DNA of 14,833 bases from CAZDIO01 sp964505555. Its GTDB lineage: Bacteria; Bdellovibrionota_C; UBA2361; SZUA-149; CAZDIO01. The position numbers and the translations under genes are program-made. The stretch covers positions 1 through 14,833 of the forward strand of contig CAZDIO010000016.1 of assembly GCA_964505555.1 (NCBI GenBank). The letters run 5' to 3'. Positions 6,009 through 13,061 of this stretch are shown here, piece after piece (position 1 is the first letter of the stretch; the number at the start of each line of letters is the position of its first letter). The notes below the pieces were generated by a model that was not told the origin of the DNA, did not search any database, and saw nothing but the letters and a program-made list of their open reading frames with translations.

Positions 6009-7013
6009 TCACGCTGCAGCAGATTCTTTCTCTTCTTTCTTATCAATCCGATCTTCAGGATTCCCCTCTAGCCATTCGGTAACCCGTTTTGAGCCGTCCG
6101 GAATTTCATAAGTGATCGTATCTCCATTCTTTTTGGAGATCACCACCTCAAGATTTTTTCCGTATTCTGGTCCCGGTTCTTCAAAACGATACACAGCTCG
6201 ACCATCACCAGTTCGCTTTGAGTATCTGCCACTTTCAACAAGTTTCCCGCTGCTATCAAAGATATCCACACTTTTAATGTTGTCACTAAGCGGCTCAGGA
6301 ACGAGCACTGCAAGTTTTCCATCCTTATCGGAGATGTGCTTCCAAGCAAACTTACGTGCTTTTGAACCCTCCTCGCCTTCAGAAACACCTTCGCTCTGCT
6401 GAGCTCCCTCAACGGAACCTACACCTTGCCACAACCCTCGATTTGAAGGGGCATCAAGTGACCGACCGGTAATCAGCACCTTTCCTGTTTCGATCTCTTC
6501 TAAAACCATCTTCATCTTCAGCATCGCTTCATCAAGTGATGCAACCGCTTTGGTTTCCCCCCTTCCATCATAAAGAGCTTCTTTGGTCGCATCGAGCTGT
6601 GCTGAGGTAAACGCCTTAGCGTGGATCAGTTCAGCCTTACTCTCCTCGATCTTTCCAGCCAAAACAGTGTTTTTCAATGCAGCTTTAGCCACATCTTCTA
6701 CAGGAACATATCCATCCCCTCGCGCCATCGAGACCGAGAGTTTTTGCACCTGTTCCTTGTAATAACTTCCCGCTTCAGGACTTTCATCCGCAAGAAGCTT
6801 CTCAATTATTCGGGAAAATAATTCCTCTTCGTTTACCTCTTCTTGCCCAGTTTTTCCGAGGAGTTTTGACATTATCTGAGCAAAGTCCGTTGTTACCTGC
6901 TCATTTGTTTCTACCTCTTTTACGCCCTCTATGGCTGCTAGTTCTTCTGTCTTTTTGGCATCTTGAAGTAGTGATGGCCTTCGTAGCGACAGTATACTTT
7001 CAGTTGCTTCCAT
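6009..7013 (-). CDS. Acidic protein of unknown function with beta-rich C-terminal domain
   Basis: A 334-aa protein that I do not recognise. It has no signal peptide or membrane segment. Residues 1-60 are charged and probably disordered. Residues ~62-180 are helical and acidic (FSRIIEKLLADESPEAG, SLDEAMLKMKMVLEEIETGKV). A Gly/Glu/Gln-rich linker at ~197-218 leads to a beta-rich domain (~225-313) with LAVLVPEPL, a VDIFDSSGKLVESG strand-turn-strand and YEIPDGSKRVTEWL, somewhat like the Ig-type domain of FlgD or of secreted add-on modules. The tail is Lys/Glu-rich and ends SAAA. The minus-strand start at 7013 has a good ribosome binding site (GAGGGAA). It lies downstream of the FG-GAP gene but behind a strong terminator, so it is a separate unit. 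Could be a hook-cap-like or secreted scaffold protein; unproven. Confidence 0.75.
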   Translation of the reverse strand: MEATESILSLRRPSLLQDAKKTEELAAIEGVKEVETNEQVTTDFAQIMSKLLGKTGQEEVNEEELFSRIIEKLLADESPEAGSYYKEQVQKLSVSMARGDGYVPVEDVAKAALKNTVLAGKIEESKAELIHAKAFTSAQLDATKEALYDGRGETKAVASLDEAMLKMKMVLEEIETGKVLITGRSLDAPSNRGLWQGVGSVEGAQQSEGVSEGEEGSKARKFAWKHISDKDGKLAVLVPEPLSDNIKSVDIFDSSGKLVESGRYSKRTGDGRAVYRFEEPGPEYGKNLEVVISKKNGDTITYEIPDGSKRVTEWLEGNPEDRIDKKEEKESAAA

Positions 7014-7036
7014 TGCATTCCCTCATCTTGTTACTA

Positions 7037-7066
7037 ACTAAACATTTCGTTGTGTTCTTGCTTCAA
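7037..7066 (-). promoter_or_regulatory. Possible sigma-70 promoter for the 6009-7013 gene
   Basis: On the minus strand, TTGAAG (7061-7066) and TTTAGT (7037-7042) are separated by 18 bases. Each matches 4 of 6 consensus positions. The site lies between the terminator at 7103-7130 and the gene start at 7013, where a promoter is needed. Weak, position-driven call. Confidence 0.3.
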
Positions 7067-7093
7067 CAAAAATGAAAGCAACTCCTATGCCAG

Positions 7094-7130
7094 AAATAAA
7101 AAAGCCCCTGGAGTTTTACCTCCAGGGGCT
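7094..7130 (-). terminator. Intrinsic terminator of the FG-GAP gene
   Basis: AGCCCCTGGAG (7103-7113) and CTCCAGGGGCT (7120-7130) form a perfect 11-bp, GC-rich stem with a 6-base loop. On the minus strand the stem is followed by a T-rich tract (complement of the A run at 7097-7103). The hairpin begins 23 bases after the stop of the 7154-8500 gene, which is the expected arrangement for rho-independent termination in that direction. Confidence 0.93.
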
Positions 7131-7153
7131 CTTGATTATCATTTCACTGATTA

Positions 7154-8500
7154 CTAGTCGTAAACACGTTGCGGATCCGGAATCATCACACAGTGTGTCT
7201 CCGCGTTATAAAGTTCCGCAATTACGAGGAGGTTATCTGGATATGAGCTGAGAGATTTATGCCCATAATACCTTTCGCGATCACCCCACTCATTTGGAGT
7301 TGCACGATAGAGCGTATCAAAAATTGATCCGTTATTGGCAACCCTTACCTGTTTAATCTTTCCAGTAAGTTCGTTTGGAAACATTATTTTTACAGTGTTT
7401 CGACTATTTTCTGGATTATTCTTAAATCCACCACTACCATCGCTTCGATCAATCTGATCGGTGCAGGTTATTCCACCACCTCCACCACCACTTGGCGGAG
7501 CAGCTCCAAATCTTCCGGATTCACTTGGCTGAACAACCGTTCCATCAGGACGGATAAATGCATTTACTGAAAGCCCAAAGGTGCTCGTCGAAAATGACGA
7601 ATTAGAATTTCGAATTGCTAATATTCCTTGAGATCGATCCCACCATGCATACTTCTTCTCTTTTGTACTCGTTAAAAGCCCGACCATCGGAATGGTTGAA
7701 CTTCCACCTAAGCGGACGGTGTTAGCAGAGCTACCTGAGAATCGAATATATGCAATCTGACCACCACTACTTGGTCTTGAGATAATGTAATCGGCTTTCT
7801 TATCGCCATTGATATCCTGCGGCATCAACGGAATATCTCCAGGAAGACCCCACTGAACTTGTGTATGAGATTGACCAAATATCTTTCCGGTCAGTTTGCG
7901 CCCATACCAGGTAAATCCAGGCTTTACCACCACCAGCTCACGACAGCCGTTGCTATCGAGATCAGCAGTAAGAACTTTATCTCCTGGCTTCCCCCACTGA
8001 ACCTTTGCAACCTGTAAGGGTGTGCCACTTAACGCCACATACCAATTTTTTACCATTACGTTTTGTGAATTTTTTTCATCACGAACAACGATAATGTCGG
8101 TCACGCCATCACAGTCAACATCTCCAAGATTAGGAATTATGTCGCCAGGACGACCAAACGGGAAGGCTGCCTGCCCTCCTTGAACTGTCTTAATGTACCA
8201 CTCAAGGGGCTTTGAAGCGCTTCTTACGTAAACAACTCCTGGGGTAAATCGTGGGCTGTTTTTATCGAACTTACCAAGCACCAAGGCATCCCCTGGTACC
8301 GGGAATGTATACAGAAGAGGTGAGGCACCTGAAGCTAACCGTGCCGCCCATACGGTAGTCCCCGAGGACTTATTAACAAGGGCAAGCCCTAGATCTGATT
8401 TTCCATCACCATCATAGTCCCCCGGTGCTGCAAAAGCGTTTGCTGCAAACAGCAATAAGCTAAATATCGTAACAACTTGAAATCTAAGGTTTTTTACCAT
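7154..8500 (-). CDS. Secreted FG-GAP/VCBS-repeat beta-propeller protein
   Basis: A 448-aa exported protein. Starting at ATG 8500 gives a Sec signal (MVKNLRFQVVTIFSLLLFAANAFA, cleavage predicted after residue 24) and a strong ribosome binding site (GAGAGG/AGGTGG just upstream). An in-frame ATG at 8629 would add 43 non-family residues in front of the signal, so I reject it. FG-GAP calcium-loop motifs occur at 28-36 (DYDGDGKSD), 127-135 (DVDCDGVTD), 180-188 (DLDSNGCRE) and 229-237 (DINGDKKAD). The later ones are preceded by a (W/F)G(K/R/L)PGD spacer, giving a ~50-residue blade repeat. Another PGD-type repeat at ~69-79 has lost its Asp loop. A Gly6 linker (after PPS) precedes a ~105-residue C-terminal domain with two Cys that I do not recognise. 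Such propellers are usually cell-surface or secreted adhesion or binding proteins. A strong terminator follows. Confidence 0.85.
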   Translation of the reverse strand: MVKNLRFQVVTIFSLLLFAANAFAAPGDYDGDGKSDLGLALVNKSSGTTVWAARLASGASPLLYTFPVPGDALVLGKFDKNSPRFTPGVVYVRSASKPLEWYIKTVQGGQAAFPFGRPGDIIPNLGDVDCDGVTDIIVVRDEKNSQNVMVKNWYVALSGTPLQVAKVQWGKPGDKVLTADLDSNGCRELVVVKPGFTWYGRKLTGKIFGQSHTQVQWGLPGDIPLMPQDINGDKKADYIISRPSSGGQIAYIRFSGSSANTVRLGGSSTIPMVGLLTSTKEKKYAWWDRSQGILAIRNSNSSFSTSTFGLSVNAFIRPDGTVVQPSESGRFGAAPPSGGGGGGITCTDQIDRSDGSGGFKNNPENSRNTVKIMFPNELTGKIKQVRVANNGSIFDTLYRATPNEWGDRERYYGHKSLSSYPDNLLVIAELYNAETHCVMIPDPQRVYD

Positions 8501-8830
8501 GCCACCTACCTCTCTATAACTATTACCCCAGAAGCACCTTGCTCGAACGCAAAGATTGCCCCCCAAAAGCGTTATGCGTTTTTTTTCTGATAACGCCACA
8601 TTGACTACTTTACAACTTTCCATACACACTACCCCACATAAAACCTATTACTTCAAAATCCCTGATTTTTATTCACGTACACTTCCTATTATAGAATAGT
8701 GCACCACTGTGAATTCTACTAGAAAGAATATTGGTGTTTTATGTCACATGAATATATGGCTCACAAGACTAAAGAGCCTGTGTGCCGCTGTTTGCATACA
8801 TAGCCTGCACTGTTTTTGGAGGGAGCGCAC
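8501..8830. other. Divergent intergenic region between FG-GAP gene and glpK
   Basis: About 330 bases with no convincing gene. The side belonging to the FG-GAP gene holds its likely 5' leader. GCGTTAT (8569-8575) and ATAACGC (8590-8596) form a 7-bp stem that encloses a T8 run; on the minus strand it is followed by TTTT. Nearer the gene, complements of CTTTGC and GCAAGG can form a second small stem. I could not match this to a known riboswitch. The middle (8665-8700) is AT-rich, with TATTAT at 8687-8692 as a possible -10 but no convincing -35. The glpK side ends in its ribosome binding site GGAGGGAG (8818-8825). Confidence 0.5.
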
Positions 8831-10321
8831 ATGGCAACCTACATCATTGGACTCGATCAAGGCACAACCTCATCTCGCGCCGTTCTCTATCATATTGATG
8901 GAACTGAAGCCTTCTCTGCTCAGAGAAATTTTTCTTCGCACTATCCCAAGCCAGGATTTGTCGAACAACAAGGAGAAGAGATTTGGAATTCGATATCACT
9001 GGTACTCGAAGAGGTCATTTCCAAAACATCTCCAGAAGATAAATTATTTATTGGAATTACAAACCAACGAGAAACGCTTCTTGTTTGGGATCGCAAAACC
9101 CTTACCCCACTGGCACCAGCTATCGTTTGGCAATGCCGTCGTTCAGCAACGATCTGCAAGAAGTTAAAAGAGGAAGGGAGAGAAAGTGAGATCCGAAAAA
9201 AAACTGGCCTCGTTCTTGATCCATATTTTTCTGGTTCAAAGGCACAGTGGCTACTTGAAAACGTTCCGGAACTTGAGAAACAAGTGCGCTCTACAAAGGC
9301 CGTATTTGGAACCGTAGATAGTTGGCTTCTTAGCAAACTCACCAACGGGCGTTCGTTTTTTACAGAACCATCAAACGCCTCACGGACAATGTTATTTTCC
9401 TTAGAATCAAGGAAGTGGGATGAAGAACTCCTTCAGCTCTTTAAAGTTCCAGAACACGCTTTGGCTCAAATCAAACCCTCCGCCTCACTCTTTGGAATCA
9501 CACAATGCCTGGGGCGAGAAATCCCAATTACTGGAATTCTCGGCGATCAACAAGCGGCTCTTTTTGGAAATCATTGTTTTCAAAAAAATTCAGCAAAAAT
9601 CACCTTTGGCACCGGAGCATTTCTCCTTGGAAATACTGGGGCAGAAATTAGAACATCCTCCGAAGGACTCTTAACCACTGTTGCATGGAGCCTCGGCAAT
9701 ACTCCTCAAGATACCGCTTTTGCTCTTGAAGGAAGTATCTTCATTGCAGGTGCGCTCATTCAATGGTTACGAGATCAACTCGGGATAATCACAAATGCTG
9801 CTGAGACAGAGGAGCGTGCCAAACTTGTCAAAGACAGCAACGGAGTGATTCTTGTTCCGGCATTTGTCGGATTAGGCGCTCCACATTGGGACGATACGGC
9901 AAGAGGTGCTTTTTTTGGTCTAACGAGAGATACTCACGCAAACCATATTATCCTTGCCGCCCTTGAAGCGGTGGCGCACCAAGTTGCGGACCTGCTTGAG
10001 GGAAGTGACCTCCGAGCGCTACACTCACTGCAAATAGATGGTGGCATGTCTGAAAATCGCCTCTTCTGCCAAATCCTTGCAGATCTTACACGTCGTGATG
10101 TCGAAGTTTCACCGCAAAAAGAGATGACCGCATTTGGTGCTGCCTCTATTGCAGCCCTTGGTGGAGGACTTTTTTCCTCAAAAGAGGAGCTTTCTAAAAA
10201 GTTTAACTTAAAGAAGGGCGCTAAGAGCTCTCATTTTTCTCCACAACTTCCAATTTCTGAGCAGAAGAAAAATCGCTCTCTTTGGCGTGAAGCGATTAAA
10301 AGAGTGCGTGCTTGGAGCTAA
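8831..10321 (+). CDS. glpK: Glycerol kinase
   Basis: A cytoplasmic FGGY-family kinase that converts glycerol and ATP to sn-glycerol 3-phosphate. At 496 aa it is full length (E. coli GlpK is 502). Motifs in order: GLDQGTTSSRAVLY (phosphate-binding loop, from residue 7), GITNQRET near 75, WQCRR at 100-104, GDQQAALFG from 238 (D239 and Q240 correspond to glycerol contacts D245/Q246 of E. coli), FGTGAFLLGNTG near 259, LVPAFVGLGAPHWD with ARGAFFGLTRDT, and DGGMSENRLFCQILADL near 404. ATG 8831 is chosen because GGAGGGAG lies 5 bases upstream; an in-frame TTG at 8816 would consume that site. No glpF or glpD lies alongside, so glycerol uptake and glycerol-3-phosphate oxidation must be encoded elsewhere, or the product feeds lipid synthesis. 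Confidence 0.97.
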   Translation: MATYIIGLDQGTTSSRAVLYHIDGTEAFSAQRNFSSHYPKPGFVEQQGEEIWNSISLVLEEVISKTSPEDKLFIGITNQRETLLVWDRKTLTPLAPAIVWQCRRSATICKKLKEEGRESEIRKKTGLVLDPYFSGSKAQWLLENVPELEKQVRSTKAVFGTVDSWLLSKLTNGRSFFTEPSNASRTMLFSLESRKWDEELLQLFKVPEHALAQIKPSASLFGITQCLGREIPITGILGDQQAALFGNHCFQKNSAKITFGTGAFLLGNTGAEIRTSSEGLLTTVAWSLGNTPQDTAFALEGSIFIAGALIQWLRDQLGIITNAAETEERAKLVKDSNGVILVPAFVGLGAPHWDDTARGAFFGLTRDTHANHIILAALEAVAHQVADLLEGSDLRALHSLQIDGGMSENRLFCQILADLTRRDVEVSPQKEMTAFGAASIAALGGGLFSSKEELSKKFNLKKGAKSSHFSPQLPISEQKKNRSLWREAIKRVRAWS

Positions 10322-10377
10322 AATCCAGTGATTCGATGCATTTAGTGGATAAATCTCTATAAAATCGAGCAAAACTC

Positions 10378-10408
10378 TTTACCTAATTCCGAGAATTCGC
10401 TAGATAAT
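10378..10408 (+). promoter_or_regulatory. Possible sigma-70 promoter for hppA
   Basis: TTTACC (10378-10383) and GATAAT (10403-10408, 5 of 6 matches to TATAAT) are spaced by 19 bases, 43 bases upstream of the hppA ATG. The rest of the 130-base gap after glpK shows no terminator. The wide spacing makes this a tentative call. Confidence 0.35.
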
Positions 10409-10451
10409 ACCTCGCCTTTTTTCATTATTTTTTAAGAACAGGATTATCATT

Positions 10452-12929
10452 ATGAAGATGAGAAATGCTTTTACTTTCTGCCTCGCACTGATTGGCGTTT
10501 TGGCTTTAGTCCCCACATTTGCATTTGCAAGCGAAGCGGATCTTTTAATACCGGATCTGAATGAGCCATTTCAGATCTTTGGTACTGAGGTATCAGGAAG
10601 AGCGATTCTGCTCTGGGGAGCGATTATTCCTGTTCTTGGACTGGTGTTTGGATTTTATGAATTTACCAAAGTGCGCGCCCTTCCTGCTCACAGAACGATG
10701 CTCGAAGTATCGGCCCTTATTTATGAAACATGCAAAACCTACCTTATCCAACAGGGGAAGTTTCTCATTATTCTTGAGGCCCTCATTGGAGCCTGTATTT
10801 TTTATTACTTTTATAGTCTCCAGCACATGGAGATGTCTCGCGTACTGATGATCCTGATGTGGTCAGTTATCGGCATTCTTGGGTCATACGGCGTTGCCTG
10901 GTTTGGAATTCGAATTAATACCTACGCAAATAGCCGAACAGCGTTTGCTTCCCTTACCGGAAAAGCATTACCAGTAATGGCAATTCCTCTTCAGTCTGGA
11001 ATGTCTATCGGAGTAGTGCTGATCTCTGTTGAGCTTCTCTTAATGCTTGGCATTCTTCTTTTTGTTTCTCCAGAAGCTGCTGGTTCGTGTTTCATCGGCT
11101 TTGCAATTGGTGAGTCCCTTGGTGCCTCAGCGCTTCGAATCTGCGGTGGAATATTTACAAAAATCGCAGATATCGGCTCAGATCTGATGAAGATCGTTTT
11201 TAATATCAAGGAAGACGATGCGAGAAATCCTGGTGTAATTGCTGACTGCGTTGGGGATAACGCCGGAGATTCTGTCGGCCCAACCGCGGATGGTTTTGAA
11301 ACCTACGGCGTGACGGGCGTAGCCTTGATTAGCTTTATTGTCCTTGCAGTTGGGATGTCGATTGGCGCTGGTGGGGAGATTATTCCTGCAGCAAACGCTT
11401 CTTCGCTTCAAGCAAAGCTCATCGTGTGGATTTTTGCGATGAGAATTTTGATGGTATTAACCTCACTCGGTTCATATCTCATCAATAAAACTCAGACGAA
11501 CGCTAAGTATAAAACGAGTAGATCATTTGATTTTGAGGCGCCCCTGACATCGCTTGTCTGGACAACGTCAATTGTCTCAATCGTAGTGACATTTGCGGTA
11601 AGCAATCTTTTATTGAGTGACCTTGCACATGGAATGTGGTGGAAACTCGCAACAATTATCAGTTGCGGAACTATTGCTGGTGCCGTGATTCCAGAACTTA
11701 CAAAAATATTCACCTCCGCAAAGTCAAAGCACGTTGCCGAAATCGTCAACGCTTCTCGAGAAGGAGGAGCCTCGCTGACGATTCTTTCTGGACTTGTTGC
11801 TGGTAATTTCAGTGCCTTCTGGAAAGGTTTAACAATGGTTGGATTGATGTTCATTGCGTATCTATGCGCGCAAACGGGCCTTGATAACTTCATGATTTAT
11901 CCCGCAGTCTTTGCCTTTGGTCTTGTAGCTTTTGGATTTCTCGGCATGGGACCAGTGACAATAGCGGTAGATAGTTATGGACCGGTAACCGACAATGCAC
12001 AGTCAGTTTTTGAGCTCTCGCAGATCGAGAGCGTTTCCAACATCTCCTCAGAGATTGAGAAAGAGTTTGGATTTCGTCCAGACTTTGAGCATGGGAAACA
12101 CCTCCTGGAGGAAAACGACTCAGCAGGAAATACCTTTAAGGCGACGGCAAAGCCTGTGCTCATCGGAACAGCGGTCATCGGGGCAACAACAATGATCTTC
12201 TCGATTATTTTGTTACTCCACTTAAAACTCGATCTTCTCGATCCTCTCGTGCTCTTTGGTCTCTTGACCGGAGGAGCGGTGATCTACTGGTTCTGCGGAG
12301 CTTCGATGCAAGCAGTAACAACTGGGGCGTATCGAGCTGTAGAGTATATTAAAGCAAACATTAACTTAGAGAGTTCAGATAAAGCATCCGTTGCTGATTC
12401 CAAAGAGGTAGTAAAAATCTGCACGCAGTTTGCACAAGCAGGAATGATTAATATCTTTGGGGTAATTTTTTGTTTCACTATCGCCTTTGCCTGCTTTGAC
12501 CCAACCTTCTTTGCTAGTTACCTCATCTCCATAGCGGTGTTTGGTCTTTTCCAGGCGATGTTTATGGCTAACGCTGGTGGTGCTTGGGATAATGCGAAGA
12601 AAGTTGTTGAGGTTGATCTCAAGGAGAAAGGAACGGCGCTTCATGCAGCAACAGTTGTGGGCGATACGGTTGGAGACCCGTTTAAAGACACCTCTTCCGT
12701 GGCGCTGAACCCAATCATTAAGTTCACTACATTGTTTGGACTTCTTGCAGTAGAGATCGCTGTTGCCGCAAAGGAAACCGCGTTGTGGATCGGGGTGGTG
12801 CTCTTTATCGTTGGGCTCTATTTCGTAATCCGATCGTTCTATGGAATGCGCATTACGGGGGCCAGCATCCAAAGCTCACACAGAGAAGAAAAGCAGGGCC
12901 CTTCAATGAAGAAGCGAGCTCGAGCTTAG
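10452..12929 (+). CDS. hppA: Membrane-bound ion-translocating pyrophosphatase, divergent type
   Basis: An integral membrane pump that couples PPi hydrolysis to H+ and/or Na+ export. At 825 aa it is longer than the usual 660-770. Catalytic signatures are present: FTKIADIGSDL near 237, EDDARNPGVIADC from 254 and GDNAGDS just after (PPi/Mg2+ Asp ligands), GPVTDNA near 511, and GDTVGDPFKD at 737-746 with MANAGGAWDNAKK before it. Several positions depart from common family sequence: GPTADGFE where GMAADL(F/Y)E is usual, and DNAQSVFEL where DNAGGIAEM is usual. GNTFKA carries K563 at the position that is Lys in K+-independent and Ala in K+-dependent enzymes, so K+ independence is predicted. The N-terminus reads as a cleavable signal (to FAFA, ~residue 26) before a first transmembrane helix at ~55. 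H+ versus Na+ specificity cannot be read by eye. AGGA lies 8 bases before the ATG. Confidence 0.95.
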   Translation: MKMRNAFTFCLALIGVLALVPTFAFASEADLLIPDLNEPFQIFGTEVSGRAILLWGAIIPVLGLVFGFYEFTKVRALPAHRTMLEVSALIYETCKTYLIQQGKFLIILEALIGACIFYYFYSLQHMEMSRVLMILMWSVIGILGSYGVAWFGIRINTYANSRTAFASLTGKALPVMAIPLQSGMSIGVVLISVELLLMLGILLFVSPEAAGSCFIGFAIGESLGASALRICGGIFTKIADIGSDLMKIVFNIKEDDARNPGVIADCVGDNAGDSVGPTADGFETYGVTGVALISFIVLAVGMSIGAGGEIIPAANASSLQAKLIVWIFAMRILMVLTSLGSYLINKTQTNAKYKTSRSFDFEAPLTSLVWTTSIVSIVVTFAVSNLLLSDLAHGMWWKLATIISCGTIAGAVIPELTKIFTSAKSKHVAEIVNASREGGASLTILSGLVAGNFSAFWKGLTMVGLMFIAYLCAQTGLDNFMIYPAVFAFGLVAFGFLGMGPVTIAVDSYGPVTDNAQSVFELSQIESVSNISSEIEKEFGFRPDFEHGKHLLEENDSAGNTFKATAKPVLIGTAVIGATTMIFSIILLLHLKLDLLDPLVLFGLLTGGAVIYWFCGASMQAVTTGAYRAVEYIKANINLESSDKASVADSKEVVKICTQFAQAGMINIFGVIFCFTIAFACFDPTFFASYLISIAVFGLFQAMFMANAGGAWDNAKKVVEVDLKEKGTALHAATVVGDTVGDPFKDTSSVALNPIIKFTTLFGLLAVEIAVAAKETALWIGVVLFIVGLYFVIRSFYGMRITGASIQSSHREEKQGPSMKKRARA

Positions 12930-12951
12930 CTTCAGCTTAGGGAACTTCCTC

Positions 12952-13009
12952 CCCTTGTCATTGCGGGCGAAGTGTGGCGGCCGGGCCTCCCGGCTCGCAA
13001 GGACAAGGG
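12952..13009. repeat. REP-like hairpin downstream of hppA
   Basis: CCCTTGTC (12952-12959) pairs with GACAAGGG (13002-13009). The stem continues after one A/G mismatch through TTGCGGGC against GCTCGCAA, giving 17 positions with one mismatch and one G-U. An inner CCGGG/CCCGG stem (12981-12985 with 12989-12993) caps it. The outer arms share the CTTGTC...GACAAG frame with the hairpin at 5921-5962. It sits 22 bases after the hppA stop and has no T run. Confidence 0.7.
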
Positions 13010-13023
13010 ACTTCTTCATGTGG

Positions 13024-13032
13024 TGCTAGAAT
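13024..13032 (+). promoter_or_regulatory. Extended -10 element before the zinc-ribbon gene
   Basis: TGCTAGAAT matches the extended -10 form TGnTATAAT at all but one base. It lies 29 bases upstream of ATG 13062, so a transcript would start near 13039 with a leader of about 23 bases. The -35 position would fall in the right arm of the REP-like hairpin and is not consensus, which extended -10 promoters tolerate. Confidence 0.4.
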
Positions 13033-13061
13033 GGCTTTAGAAAAAATGGTAAAGTCACCAC

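Noticed and set aside
8501..8629. Extension of the FG-GAP gene to an upstream ATG at 8629
   Set aside because: It would put 43 Cys- and Arg-rich residues before a clean signal peptide, while ATG 8500 has a strong ribosome binding site.
8501..8629. Known riboswitch (for example a c-di-GMP type) in the FG-GAP leader
   Set aside because: I compared the G-rich leader with motifs I remember and found no matching conserved core.
8709..9167. 152-codon open frame overlapping the glpK start
   Set aside because: It lies in another frame over an unmistakable glycerol kinase and has no recognisable features.
12375..12872. 165-codon minus-strand open frame inside hppA
   Set aside because: It is antisense to conserved catalytic segments of the pyrophosphatase and shows no domain or ribosome binding site.
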